In this document: positions 43,155 through 54,315 of the stretch, piece by piece
Layout of the letters: the number at the start of each line of letters is the position of its first letter
Numbering within the stretch: position 1 is the first letter of the stretch
Assembly (NCBI GenBank): GCA_025093555.1
Contig: JAIWNF010000080.1
Coordinates: forward strand, 93,485-157,484
Direction of reading: 5' to 3'
Source: Circinella umbellata
Lineage: Eukaryota > Mucoromycota > Mucoromycetes > Mucorales > Lichtheimiaceae
DNA length: 64,000 nucleotides
Notes under the pieces: model-generated
The model's database searches: none
What the model was told of the DNA's origin: nothing
Seen by the model: only the letters and a program-made list of their open reading frames with translations
Translations under genes and position numbers: made by a program

Positions 43155-44245
43155 GCAACAGCATAATCTATATGATTGGTATTATTGTTTTGATCTTTTC
43201 ATATCTTTGGCCGGTTGTCATCCACCTCCTCCATATGCACATATTTCTTTGATATTTGTAAATATCAATCTTAGTAATCGATGCTGTATTTTTTCATTCC
43301 CACCCTCTTCATCTTTCTCCTCTCATTACAAATGATGCCTTTTTTTCTATTCCTATATATCAGTAAGATCACAATTTCCTACAATCATCATCATACCCTC
43401 TCACAAAAAAAATTTTTTCCACATGTATACTTTTGTAAATTCATCACTTTTATTTTCTTCTCTTTATATTTTTAAAATAACAATACTCATTATACACAAG
43501 TCAATATTAATGCTTTGAGTGGCTAAAGCCAAATAACAAAGTTTTATACGTCCTTTTGCATACAGTTTTTTTTCATAAGTTGATACATAATCGATGTATT
43601 GATTGGCTTATGCGCGATCATTACTCATACTTCTTGTATGTAATCCGATACTTGTAAATCAAAATGTGCCTAATTAAGCAAAATAAAGAAAAAGGAAAGG
43701 AAGTTAATATCTGTATTCACTTTTTAACATTTCTGATCAATTTTGCGTCTCTAAGACTTACATATAATAAGGTCATATTACATGTCAATCCTTGCTGTAT
43801 CCCCATATAAAAACAAGACCAATAAACACACGAAAGGTTATGGGTTAAATCATGCCCCTTTTGTAATGTCGTTTAGCTCTATACTAATATAATATCAGTG
43901 GCGGTACTCTGTGTCTACAACCAAAAGGTAAAAGAAAAAAGGATAGCCAGAAAAGACTTGTGGAAGTAACTACCCATTCGGTATCATTCAGCCACAGCTA
44001 CACTCGGATGCTAACCAAGTGAAAGTAATTTTGAATTTTATTACACACAACAGGAAACTGCGATTAAAACAGTACACTGTTTGGACCATATATCAGACGA
44101 CTCTATGTCCGAAGACGAAGCTGATGATACTATTGCCAATCCATATTTTGCTCCTGATGTATTGATGGAGGAATATGGATTGGATCTGGTGGACCAACCT
44201 GACCTTGTATGGACATTGGCGATGTCGTAGTCAGAAATGACTACT
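43155..44245. other. Region between the 41.2 kb gene and transposon copy 2
   Basis: Includes the gene's 3' flank and the third ~100 bp repeat unit. At 44050-44229 there is a 60-codon stretch with coding character but no start: DHISDDSMSEDEADDTIANP, then FAPDVLMEEYGLDLVDQPD, ending TLAMS-stop. A CAACAG acceptor-like site precedes it. I do not recognise it. The expected left inverted end of copy 2 is not present. Confidence 0.4.
43944..44026. repeat. Third, diverged copy of the 40.5 kb repeat unit
   Basis: Same orientation as 40469-40681, ending CTACACTCGGATGCTAACCA versus CTACATTCGGATGCTCTCCA in unit 2. Confidence 0.6.
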
Positions 44246-45779
44246 GCTTCAAGTTTCCTTTTTAAGAGTATCGTCACACACCAAGTTCTGATAATGAGTC
44301 AACTCCCCATTAGCGTTCTTGCAATGATCATAACTCAGTCTTATACTAATGACTCACGATATACACCTTTTGATATAATTACACGTCATTCACACTACAT
44401 ACATTATTATCATTATTATTATCCACAGTAGTATTAGAAACATATAAATACCCCTTCATTACAAAACAATGAAACATCATCTCCAATTACACTCTATTTT
44501 ATTTATTCTGTATTATCTTTTGTTGTATTATATTTCTACTGGCTAAGGTATCGGTCCGCCAAAAATATAACAACACGAAATATAGGCCGGAGCAAATAGT
44601 ATAATTCATTTCGCTAATCCAGAATGAGAACAAAAAGGTAGTACATGCTGCCAGGAAGGCGTTAACTGGGCGACCATCAGCCTATGCTTATCATAAAGAA
44701 CGGAAAAAAGAATGGCGGTACTGTTTTGTCTGGCTATAAAGTACGATCCAAGGTCAAGTCTACAGGCAATAATGTGAAATTAAATACCGAGCATTCCTAC
44801 CTTCTCGAGGATTACAATGATCAAAAACCAACATGTACGTATCATTAAAGATGCTACAGCAGCACTTTGTGATGAATTCCAGAGTCTCACTATGAATGAA
44901 TCAACAGTGTATCGTCACGTAACTGACAAGTTGTCAAATTACTCTCACCCGTTCCCATCAAGAGGGGTAATTGAACGTAATTCCGACAGTTTGTTCAGGA
45001 ACTTCAAGAAACAGGTATCAGTATCAACTTTTGGAAGAAATGTGTTTTTGTTGACGAGAGTGGCTTCTTGAAGAATTTTGTCCGTCCTGTTGGCTGGTCC
45101 AAGAAAGAAACACCTGTGAAGGTTGAACTTCCTACTGAAGGTGGTACTAACCTTAGTGTTCTTGGTTGTCTTTAGAGCAGTGGGCTAATTGCCATCTCAC
45201 ATGAACAAGTACCCAATCTATCCAAAAGTAAAAAGCGTAAGCTTGTTAGTACTAGTAAGGATCGTGAGCTTCCTCATGGTACAAATACGACTCACTTTCT
45301 AATGCCTGCGGAAGAGATGGCGAAAACTTTAGAAAAACTTGGAATGCATAACATGTATATCGTGATGGACAATGCATCCATCCACAAGACCAAGTTAGTC
45401 CTTGATGCCATCAAGAGCCATGGTCATATACCCTTGTTTTTACCTTTTTATTCCCCTTTCATGAACCCTATAGAAGAGTGTTGGGCAAAAATCAAAGCAC
45501 TCATGTTCGAAAAACACCTTTGAAGAGTAATGAAAACTTGACAAGGCGTATTCATATAAATGAAAATATAAATAAAGAATATTTGTATATTTTTATTTTA
45601 GCATTCATATTTATTACTGAATCGATGTTGTACATTTAATCTCTAAAATGTTTATTGGGTTGATAAAAAGTATATTGGGGAAGTAAATTGTTCAGAGTAC
45701 TTGGCAAAAATTACATTGGCCGTTCCTAAAAAGTGTATTAGTCCTCCCCAAAAAGTACATTTTCAAATGCAACATACTG
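44246..45779 (+). mobile_element. Tc1/mariner-like element, copy 2 (left end missing)
   Basis: Near-identical to copy 1 in opposite orientation from 44246 to the right end at 45779 (ACATACTG). This copy keeps the ~58 bp block (TTACATTGGCCGTTCCTAAA) that the right end of copy 1 lost. The sequence left of 44246 differs from copy 1, so the left end has been replaced or deleted. Confidence 0.8.
44578..45523 (+). pseudogene. Transposase pseudogene of copy 2
   Basis: Same gene as in copy 1: YRPEQI start, GRPSAYAYHKERKKEW, VDESGFLKNF, MYIVMDNASIHKTK, LPFYSPFMNPIEECWAKIKA and stop at 45521. It shares with copy 1 the stop after YRPEQI, the frameshift near 44986 and the stop after VLGCL. It has its own extra 4-bp insertion near 44835 (ACATGTACGTATCA versus ACATGTATCA), but keeps the Trp after IEEC that copy 1 has lost. 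Confidence 0.85.
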
Positions 45780-47160
45780 CATAATGTTTATACACCAAGA
45801 ACAAAACAATAACAACATTCCAATTCTGAAAATAAATTGTCTTCTTTATGCTGATGATATTGCTTTAATTGGAACAGCAGCTGAAATAAAAGACCTCTTA
45901 ACTTTATGTGAAGAATATAGCTATGAGATTGGATTCCGTTGGAATCCACTCAAATGTGTCATCGTCCAAAACCCACGTTCCCCAATACGATTTCAACTAT
46001 ATGAGACACCAATTCCAACACAAAGAAATTTTACATATCTTGGTGTCCCAATCAACCATAGCGTCAACATTGACAGCAAGCAACTAATAAAAAAAGAATG
46101 CAGCTTTAGCCGAGACCAGCATGTATCTTCTTTCCTCAATAGGCCTTAACCATTCCGGACTCTCTCGACTTCTTTCAACTCAACTATAGTCACAATTCAT
46201 CAGACCAAAACTTGAATATGGCCTAGCCATCACCACACTCACCAAGAATACCAACATTAAACTGTTAGAGCAATCACAAAATAAATGTATTCATATAATA
46301 TTTGGAGCGCATAATAAAAACTCAGAAACAAAAGTCATGCGACACATTACAAACGTACCGAGTATGTATGAACGTACTGATACCCTTCAAGCTAAATACC
46401 TGTACCGAGAACAACTACTGCCTGAGGACACTTTACTGAAACTACTTAAGAATCAATTTCTACAACAACTATCAACTAGTGATTGGAACAAATTATGCCA
46501 GACTTTTATATGGCAACTTATCCAACACCACACCGAAACTCCATCACTATCTGATCTCAGACCAGCAATAAGACAACTTATTACGCCTACAAGTCCCCAA
46601 ACTCCGTCGGGAAGTAAAATTCCAGGGCTTTTAGACGTGAATAACAGCCTGGTCGAGGGTTTATGTACATAAAAATAATTTTTCATCTAAAAGAACTGAA
46701 CTCAGTGGATCCAAAACACTTGCAGCTTGTCGCACCACATTAGGAATTGACCCCATCATGTGGCTTCCAATGACAAGAAAGGAGCGAAGTCGTTGCATAC
46801 GATGGAGAATCGGTTGGCTTCCTGGTGGCAAACCAAAAACGTGTATGACATGCTTATCATCACACTTCACCAAACAACATTCTATACAATGCCTCCAAAT
46901 GCATAAGCGTCTTAAAATACACATAAGCAAAACTGATGATTCATTATCATATATTCTTAATCGCCTGCCCAAAAGTAAACCATCTTCTGCATCAAGGATT
47001 CAATGGCTACAAGTCTTATGGCCCATAGTATGTACAATCGTAGCCGAGTTAGACGCTCACCAACATCCAACTTTCAACCTACAGCAATATCACAATGAAA
47101 ATCTTGGACAAGCATTACTGACATGGATCAATCCTGCCCCTCCTGAGCTCACTAGGTAAG
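45780..47160 (+). pseudogene. 5'-truncated LINE-like retrotransposon ORF2, frameshifted
   Basis: It begins inside the reverse transcriptase. CLLYADDIALIGTAAEIKDL holds the YADD catalytic box, followed by GFRWNPLKC, TYLGVPIN and RPKLEYGLAITTLT (thumb region), then the C-terminal RWRIGWLPGG, a C-x2-C...H...C cluster, and the end NPAPPELTR-stop at 47160. The parts lie in three different frames (from 45784, 46337 and 46758), with extra stops between. The N-terminal fingers/palm and any endonuclease are absent. A C-rich 3' tail continues to about 47460. The left boundary coincides with the last base of transposon copy 2. Confidence 0.8.
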
Positions 47161-49271
47161 AAATTTAACCCGCTACCACCTACCAAATACACCCACCCAT
47201 CGATTGATAATAGTATAATATTAAAAAAAAACCTTTCCCTCCCTCTCCCCAATAAGAACGCACCTGCCAATAGCAAACCTGTAACATCTAATTCTTCTGA
47301 ACCTACCCAATCATCCCCCTCCAGTACCTTCTTCTTCCTTCCTCTGTCTTTTTCCCTGCCATACCAACAGGGATTTTATTTCTTCTTATATACATGTATG
47401 AGCTGTCTCAAACAAATATGCCAAACCTGACGCTGTGTTTAACAGGAGAATTTAAATAAAATAACCAATTTTCACCGTATAATGTTTATAGTAAGAATTG
47501 AAAATCTGCTATGAAAAAAATTGGTTCGGTCTCGTGGTTCAATACTTTTTTGTATACTGTACAGTCTTTTATAATAACAACCTCAACAACATCGGCCAAA
47601 AAAAAAAAAAAAACCGTGTGCCACGTGTCCATCATTCTCTCATATTTCTTTTATTTGACTAAATAACTTTTATTTTATTTGGAATCTGTTTTTTTCAAGC
47701 AAGCCTACGTATTATAATATCGATGTGTGATGATAACAACAATTTTTATAACAACATGTAATAATAATAATTATGCGATTTCTCATAACAGACATACTTA
47801 TTATTACTTATTATGTCGTGCGCGCATATTGTTGATAGTGTAGCTCATTTCTAAATTGTAAAATGTAATAATATCAGTTGTTCATTCACAATAATAAAAT
47901 TTTATTTTATTGAAACTTATATATTAATGATTTCCATGGTTACAAAACTTTACAACATTAACCCATTTTGTCTATCTTTGTGTAATACAATCCCACCCCC
48001 CATTTCAAATAATTATTGTTTTACGTACCCCACACACATATAAAAGGCTTTCATATCAGCAGACATTCCTTTTTTTTCTTCTATCCTTTCTATATAACAA
48101 AAAAAGGAAAAAAAAATGATGAATGATGAATGATGATGATAACGATGACCTTTAAAAATGAGCACGGGAACGTATGTAAAAGTTTTTCCTTTCAACCTAG
48201 ATGATCCAGATGGTTATAAAAAGTTCCTACGATAATAATAAGAACTATAATATTTTTTTTCTCCTTTCTTTTCTTTTTTCTTTACCTGTGGTACAACATT
48301 CACATAAAAAAACTATATGTCATGCATTACACAAGGTGTTGCATCGCGCTGCTTTATAATAAATAAAAGCACTTAGATTTTTATGCATGCTTTTTTTTTT
48401 ACTTGCTGTTTACAGACGCCAAGCAAGAAAAAAAAAAGATTAAAACAGTGATCATCACTATTCTTTTATTTTTATTTTTCTGTTAACACGAATATCTAAC
48501 CTCACCATTTGGAAGCATAATGCATTGGTTATATGCATAAAAAAAAGCTCAACGAAAATAAAAAATTCGAATTCTAATATTTTTTTTCTGAATCGCAAAA
48601 CATATACATAATAAAAGAAGAATTGTAAAAGTAAGAATAATACGTATTCTAGTTTTCTGTTTAATCCACTCCTAATTTCTTATTGGTTTTTATTACGACT
48701 TATGTTATTCTGATAATAATAATATAAAACTGGTTTTTTTTACCTACGTAAACGATTTTATGTAGGCTGTAAATAGAAATGATCGTCGTCATCGTTTATA
48801 CGTACTGAAATAAGAAAAAAGTTTATAGTAGAACGAACATGTACAAGTTACTAATCTACAGTAGTAGCATGTAACACTTTTTTTTTATCATGTTCTTACT
48901 TTTAGTATATGCTGAGATCTATTGACAGATATTTAATATAATGTGGCTACCAAAAAAGGATAAATTTATTGATGCATACGTTGTATATGTAGACATAACA
49001 CCTGTTGGTAGCACAAATATATAAAACATTGGGTGTACTTGCACGGTTTGTAAACTGTTGCGTAGATGCATTGATTCGTTTCTTTTCTTTCCTTACCCAC
49101 TCAAAGCTTATAACACAAAAGCCGTAGTATGTTGCTAGCATTTAAAAAATCAATCTGACCAGTCACTTCTTCACTTGATATATATAATACTCAACTGTAA
49201 TGATCGTCTGTGCATTTTAGTACTCTCGGTCTATTATAATATAGTACATTTTATGTTTACAATAACAGTAG

Positions 49272-49313
<42 letters not shown>

Positions 49314-50382
49314 ACATACCAAACATAGTTGTATTAAAAAAAAGTTTTGATGTCTGCTCAAAAAAAGTTGATCTATAACAAACAGCGTCATGTATCAAGG
49401 TGTTGTAATAAAAGAGCTGTATAAATATTAATTTTCGCCCAATCACCTTACCGAATATGGAAAGACATTTCTGATCGATTATATATGCTGTTGAAAAATA
49501 TGATTACCCGCCATCAAGATCTGACACAAAAAAAAAAAAAGAGAAAAAACGCCCTTGCTACGTATCACTCCCATATTATATTTTATAACGAGTTTGTGTA
49601 TAAGATGAATACTAATCAACCCGTTTATTTTCTATTTTATGTCCAGAACAATTTAATCAGTATTTCAGTCCCACTCTTCTGATATAAGGTTTAAAAAAAA
49701 ACACTGGCACGAAATCAACTGATGATTAATTTCTAGTTGCTACGACAACGAAACAGACATTTTTTCATCGTAAGAGTAGTTTTTTTTCAAAAGTATAAAC
49801 TGGCGAGTTGAAAGCTGACTGCTGTGTAAAGACGTTAAAACTAGTGTGAGGTCTTCGACAGGCGGAAAGCAGGCGGAACCTGTTATTACGGAAACCTTTT
49901 TTACTCAATTGAAACTTTTATGTAACTATTATGACATGATTAGCTTATTAAGATAATAATACTTAAAAAGAGAGAGAGAGAGTACTTATATTTAAGTTGT
50001 GAAAGAGGTCTTCTAATGCCCATGTCGCATCTGCTTGATGGGTCTCATTGTCATTTCTAAAGTCCAGGCTGGCCTCTACATAAGAATCCTACTGCTCTAC
50101 ATACAGATTACAAGCGCAGTCAGCAACTAATAAATTTAGCTCTTGTGTATTGAATATCGATGTCAAGATTTAACCTATGATATGGAGTCAATTTACTAAA
50201 AAACAGTTAATATTTATGTTGAAGTTCTCACGTAGTTGCTTGGACAACATCTATAAAGAAAATCATTTTTATTTCTATATCTATGTTATTGTATTATATG
50301 TTTGCATATTAGTCTCTGTTGTGTACCATGTATTATAACGCTATAATACGTAATAATAATAATAACAGATACGTATGAAGCA
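47161..50382. other. Gene-free AT-rich stretch
   Basis: Starts with the C/T-rich tail of the LINE. The rest is AT-rich with a (CA)n run at 49275-49306. No gene is supportable. Confidence 0.55.
49275..49306 (+). repeat. (CA)n microsatellite
   Basis: About 15 CA units, slightly interrupted at its right side. Confidence 0.95.
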
Positions 50383-50600
50383 TTAAATATCATATTTAAA
50401 AAATAATGGAACCATTGAATCGTCACATCGTTCCATTGATATCAAGAATAATTTTTGTTCGATAAAAAAATGTGCCAATGCGACTGTAGGTTCAATAGGA
50501 TTGCTATCAAGATACGTACGAATTGTTCCACTATTAATAAAGTAAACGCTTTAACCCCAACCAGTGAAAGAGAGGCGAGAAGCAAATGGGCATTCAATTA
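50383..50600 (-). pseudogene. C-terminal fragment of an Rpn/PD-(D/E)XK-like family gene
   Basis: Minus strand: CPFASRLSFTGWG, a stop, SVYFINSGTIRTYLDSNPIE, PTVALAHFFIEQKLFL and a stop at 50383. The block (Y)INxGTIRTYxDxNPxxP recurs in the 52.3 kb pseudogene, so the two are relatives. I recognise the pattern as the C-terminal part of a fungal family whose N-terminal core has the D...(E/D)-x-Q motif of Rpn-type nucleases. Only this part remains, with one in-frame stop. Confidence 0.5.
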
Positions 50601-50689
50601 GTTATTGTCAACTAACAATTATTATTGTTAAATATTTCTTATCTGTCTTATCTTATTTTATTTTTTGACTTACATACCAAATTCATCAC

Positions 50690-51278
50690 TAGTCAAATTA
50701 AAAATTGATACAAATCCACCAGAATGTGGCAGTACTGAGGGAGGTGAATAACATCCATCGCTATAGTCTACTCCATGACATCCACCGTGATTTCCAAGCA
50801 CTTTACCAGCAGCAATCCTATATATATTATAATTTAGTCCAAGCTACTTTTTTTTTTATTTGAAAAAACAATATCCAATTACCTGCCCACTGAGCTCGAA
50901 AGGGACCCATTTATGTGGTCGCTTCCACCTTGAATAATAAAAAAAAAGTATCCCGCTATAACTATCTGATTCACCGTTTGAAGTAGATATTGAAAATTCG
51001 TAAGATTATTGTTATGGTACAGGTTGTGTCACGCAAGATCGTGTTGGTAAAGACTGTTTTTCAGAAGATTGATGTAACACATATTGTCCAGGATCACTTA
51101 ATCTTGTATAGTCGTTACTTTCAGGCATTCGCATGCTGGCACCAGCCGAAGATATTTCAACTTGCGATTGTGGTTGTTGTGATTGATTAGGCATACTTCC
51201 AAGTAATAACATACCACCTGCTTCAGAGGTCACACTACCACCATTTGTTGATGGTTTCGATTGAGTTTGACCTGTCAT
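50690..51278 (-). other. Coding-like fragments, unknown gene
   Basis: Minus-strand frame 51278-51012 (MTGQTQSKPSTNGGSVTSEA..., Gln/Ser/Pro-rich) ends near a GTACCA donor-like site. A short segment at 50888-50930 reads WKRPHKWVPFELSGQ. Another at 50690-50830 reads IAAGKVLGNHGGCHGVDYS, with a Cys/Gly-rich centre, and ends SDEFG before GTATGT. They might be exons of one gene, but junctions do not join convincingly. No family recognised. Confidence 0.3.
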
Positions 51279-51689
51279 TAGATTTATGTAATAATAGTGT
51301 TGTGAGTTAGAATTCCATACAGCGTTTCTATCAATTTTTTGTCGTTTTTTTTTCTGTTAATAGTGTAATGCTTTAGGTTTTTCTAAATAATACAATGCAA
51401 TATAATTATAATAATAAACATACCAGCCTTCAGGAGCAAGTGAAGGTGAGTAAAGTACTTTTGAGTTCATTTTTTAATGGTTATAAAATAAAAAAGAGTA
51501 GGCGACTTGACACTGGAACTCAATTCAATTCAAAAGAGCGTGCTGTTTCACAGACCCCGCTAAAATTTTGTACAGTTGTCACAACACCAGATCAAGAGAA
51601 TAAAATCATTCTTGACACTTTCGAATAATTAATAAAACGGAGTAAAATTTTATTTGTTTATTTATTTATAAAAAAAAACAAGACATTAT

Positions 51690-52143
51690 TAAGCAAGTTT
51701 GACCTCTTTAATAATTTGATTATTTTGTCCATCATTATTACGTATTATAATTCTTATTGTCATCGGTGTGTTCACGTCATAATCATTCATCTAATATCCA
51801 ATATTCTTTGATCTATCATATTCAACATTTCAAAAGGTGTTAATAATTCATACCAAAGTGCGGCTTCCGTTAATTGATGTGGCATACTGAATTATCCTTT
51901 GTTGTTAGCATCATTATTATTAAGATGACGACGATTATGATGGTGATAATATTGTTGTTCAAATAAATGATTGGAAGTAATATCATCTTGATTATTATTG
52001 TCAATTAGTCTATTTTCGACGTCACGTAAAAATGCAGCACCCCAAGTTATTTGAGCTATCTGATTTGCTGTTGTCGGAAGAGATTGATGATGTCCTGGAT
52101 GATATCGTTTAAAGAGTGCATAAAAACAAGTAAAAAATGACAA
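51690..52143 (-). other. Coding-like fragments, possibly a broken gene
   Basis: 52143-51892 reads FKRYHPGHHQSLPTTANQ and ITWGAAFLRDVENRLI, ending in an Asn/His-rich run. After an ATTCAG acceptor-like site comes MPHQLTEAALWYELLTPFEM (51887 down), then after a one-base frame change TPMTIRIIIRNNDGQNNQ and a stop near 51690. The last part looks like a genuine C-terminus. The frameshift suggests a pseudogene, perhaps the 3' part of the 52.3-52.8 kb gene. Not recognised. Confidence 0.3.
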
Positions 52144-52299
52144 ATATGATCAAAAGTCTTCCTACACTTGGAATTAAACCTTCTTTTTTTTTCGATAAGT
52201 TCCGGATGAGACATTATCAATTTTTGGTAAAGCAGGTAAAGGTAGCATCAGTCATTCGATTTCATCTTTGGTTATTGTTTTAATAAAGTAGTAGAGGAT

Positions 52300-52826
52300 A
52301 TCAACAATGTTCCTTAAATAGGTTCAATGGGTTGGTGTCAAAATATGTACGGATAGTTCCACCATTAATCAAGTACAAGGGAGTGAAGCTGCAAATGGAA
52401 CTTCTGGGTCTTCCTTTCCTACCATCTCCAAAATGGCTTGCGTTGTACCGTTGATGCCGATAATTACAACGATAGGGAGAACTGGGTATCTTTTGATCAT
52501 TTACAAACAATATTGGATTACGCGTTGATAAAATTTAAGATCTACTGTATGCTGTATATCAATGAGAACCAGGGGCAAGTTACGATCGTTATATGAGAAA
52601 GGCTCACACACAACATCTAATTTCATCAGATTGGGCCATTCAGTGGGGATGCCTTTGTATTTGTCGACGGCATGAGGTCTTACAAAAGATTCTGTGTTAG
52701 TACAGCAATATATAAAAGGATATTACGTCTGTCTATGTGATGTGCAAACATACCAATAATGAGTCTTAGTCGAGGCTTCGCCGAAGACTTTATGACATTA
52801 TTCGAGGCAGTACTGATGTAGATTGT
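52300..52826 (-). pseudogene. Rpn/PD-(D/E)XK-like nuclease-family pseudogene
   Basis: First exon (52755-52812) reads SSAKPRLRLII before a GTATGT donor. After a CACAG acceptor the second exon from 52691 reads ESFVRPHAVDKYKG, KLDVVCEPFSYNDRNLPLVL and IDIQHTVDLKFYQRVIQYCL. The Asp of KLDVV and the D-x-Q of IDIQ sit where Rpn-type PD-(D/E)XK nucleases have D...E-x-Q. Then come a stop (52501), RYPVLPIVVIIGINGTTQAI, a stop near 52397, and in another frame LYLINGGTIRTYFDTNPLNL. Two stops and a frameshift make it inactive. The first exon lies inside the left arm of the 72-bp inverted repeat. Confidence 0.55.
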
Positions 52827-53054
52827 GTTACCATTTTTTCTTTATTTGTTTCGAAGTTACAGAGTAAAAAAAAAAATATAATATATTTGGAAATAGATAT
52901 AAATATGATACTAACTACTAAATATGTACGATATCAATGGCGAGAATATATATAAATAAAGGGAAATAATGGGAAGGGTGGGACAATCTACATCAGTACT
53001 GCCTCGAATAATGTCATAAAGTCTTCGGCGAAGCCTCGACTAAGACTCATTATT
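52755..53054. repeat. Perfect 72-bp inverted repeat with 156-bp spacer
   Basis: 52755-52826 and 52983-53054 are exact reverse complements, read base by base. The right arm contains the stop codon (53050-53052) of the tyrosine recombinase gene. An additional 16-bp inverted match (CAATCTACATCAGTAC) links 52984-52999 with 53066-53081 inside the recombinase 3' end. The spacer is AT-rich and non-coding. Confidence 0.95.
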
Positions 53055-54204
53055 CTTCGGCTGGTACTGATGTAGATTGTGGATCCAGAGTCGAAACCAC
53101 AGAAGTCGAAGGTAAAGCCAAAGAAGTAAAATCTGTAGCCGTTTCTCTTGATAAACGATAAAATGTATCAAAAACAGAAGATGACATCCATGAGCCATGT
53201 ACCATAACATCCTCCAAGGAAGCACCAGCTTCCACTGCCGCCGTGGAGCCCAACGCTCTGGCTTTCGGTCTTGCAATGCCCTGTGGTCTTGGAATCAAAT
53301 CAATTATATGTTTAATATGATTACTGATTCGCTCGGCGCCAATAGGAATATCATGGTTATGCACGGCACGCACAAGACGGTAAACATACTTGCGTGGCCC
53401 ATTTGGAATAGGGTATGACCGTCGACATACTCCTTGGCAAAAACGAATCTTATAATCAGTATATGTTTGAACTGGACATAATAATTTGTTGGAATGTGGT
53501 TTGATGGTGATGACCTTTTCGATGTGTTGACAACGTCGTTTTTCTTTTGGTACTGCAATAATTAAACGCAAACGGTTATTGGTAATAGTGGATTGATTAT
53601 CATCTATTCTTTCAATATCTGAAGGTCGAAGAAAACCAGTGATTGCCAGAAGGAAACATAGTTTTCTAGTCAGATCAATGGGCCTCATGTTGTTGTTGTT
53701 TCCCAGATTAATAATGTGTTGAATAGCAGGTGAAATATCATAATTAGGTTTATCAAAAGAGCGAATAGTTTGTTCGTTGAGAGCAATAAAAAATTCTTGA
53801 TATGTTTGATTATTGTGAAATTTTGAAGTATCGTGATATAAGTCCAAAATTGCTGATCGATATGCTGCACATGTGGAAGTAGCCCATTTAAGATGAACAC
53901 GGCCATAAGCCAAAAAATTGACAACATGTACTGGATTTGGTGTGAATGGATCGATTTGGTGCTGCTGTGCCCATGTAATAAATCGGCGTTGAATAGGTTG
54001 ATATTGCTTGGTGCGTTGTTGATTATGAGTTGGATTCAATAATATGTGTGCTGCCTCCTCGTCTACCCCCAACGCTGTTAGACGCCGCCGTTTATATGCC
54101 ATGCGATCATACGCCAATGAGGATTCTTGTGAAGGAGATGTTGATCGTGGTCGGGTGCTGCGTGAATTGCTGAGCGAGGCACTATTATTGGGTTCTGTAT
54201 GCAC
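53050..54204 (-). CDS. Tyrosine recombinase of a fungal mobile element (DIRS- or Crypton-like)
   Basis: An uninterrupted frame of about 384 codons. The N-terminal core-binding part (RRFITWAQQHQIDPFTPNP, then VVNFLAYGRVHLKWATSTCA) resembles SAM-like integrase domains. The catalytic part has GFLRPSDIERI (Arg ~193), VPKEKRR (Lys ~220), ARALGSTAAVEAG (Arg ~316), VMVHGSWMSSSVFDTFYRLS (His ~336, Trp ~339, nucleophile Tyr ~349), so a full active-site set is visible. These enzymes cut and rejoin DNA through a 3'-phosphotyrosine, as in DIRS retroelements and Cryptons. No reverse transcriptase/RNase H partner lies next to it, leaving a Crypton-like element or a stray DIRS fragment. The frame begins with GTG at 54204 just after a T8GCAG acceptor-like site; the first internal ATG is at residue 35 (MAYKRRRL). 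The 5' boundary coincides with the left end of the CACTGC element. Confidence 0.8.
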   Translation of the reverse strand: MHTEPNNSASLSNSRSTRPRSTSPSQESSLAYDRMAYKRRRLTALGVDEEAAHILLNPTHNQQRTKQYQPIQRRFITWAQQHQIDPFTPNPVHVVNFLAYGRVHLKWATSTCAAYRSAILDLYHDTSKFHNNQTYQEFFIALNEQTIRSFDKPNYDISPAIQHIINLGNNNNMRPIDLTRKLCFLLAITGFLRPSDIERIDDNQSTITNNRLRLIIAVPKEKRRCQHIEKVITIKPHSNKLLCPVQTYTDYKIRFCQGVCRRSYPIPNGPRKYVYRLVRAVHNHDIPIGAERISNHIKHIIDLIPRPQGIARPKARALGSTAAVEAGASLEDVMVHGSWMSSSVFDTFYRLSRETATDFTSLALPSTSVVSTLDPQSTSVPAEE

Positions 54205-54315
54205 TGCAAAAAAAATGGTGTATTACAATTATGATATCCCATTGATACCCTATTGATATCCTGTTGATATTCCAGGTGTTGCAAGGATATCAAGTATTGA
54301 TATCTCAGATATGCT

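Noticed and set aside
49175..49446. Frames across the CA repeat (poly Thr-His / Val-Cys)
   Set aside because: Microsatellite translations.
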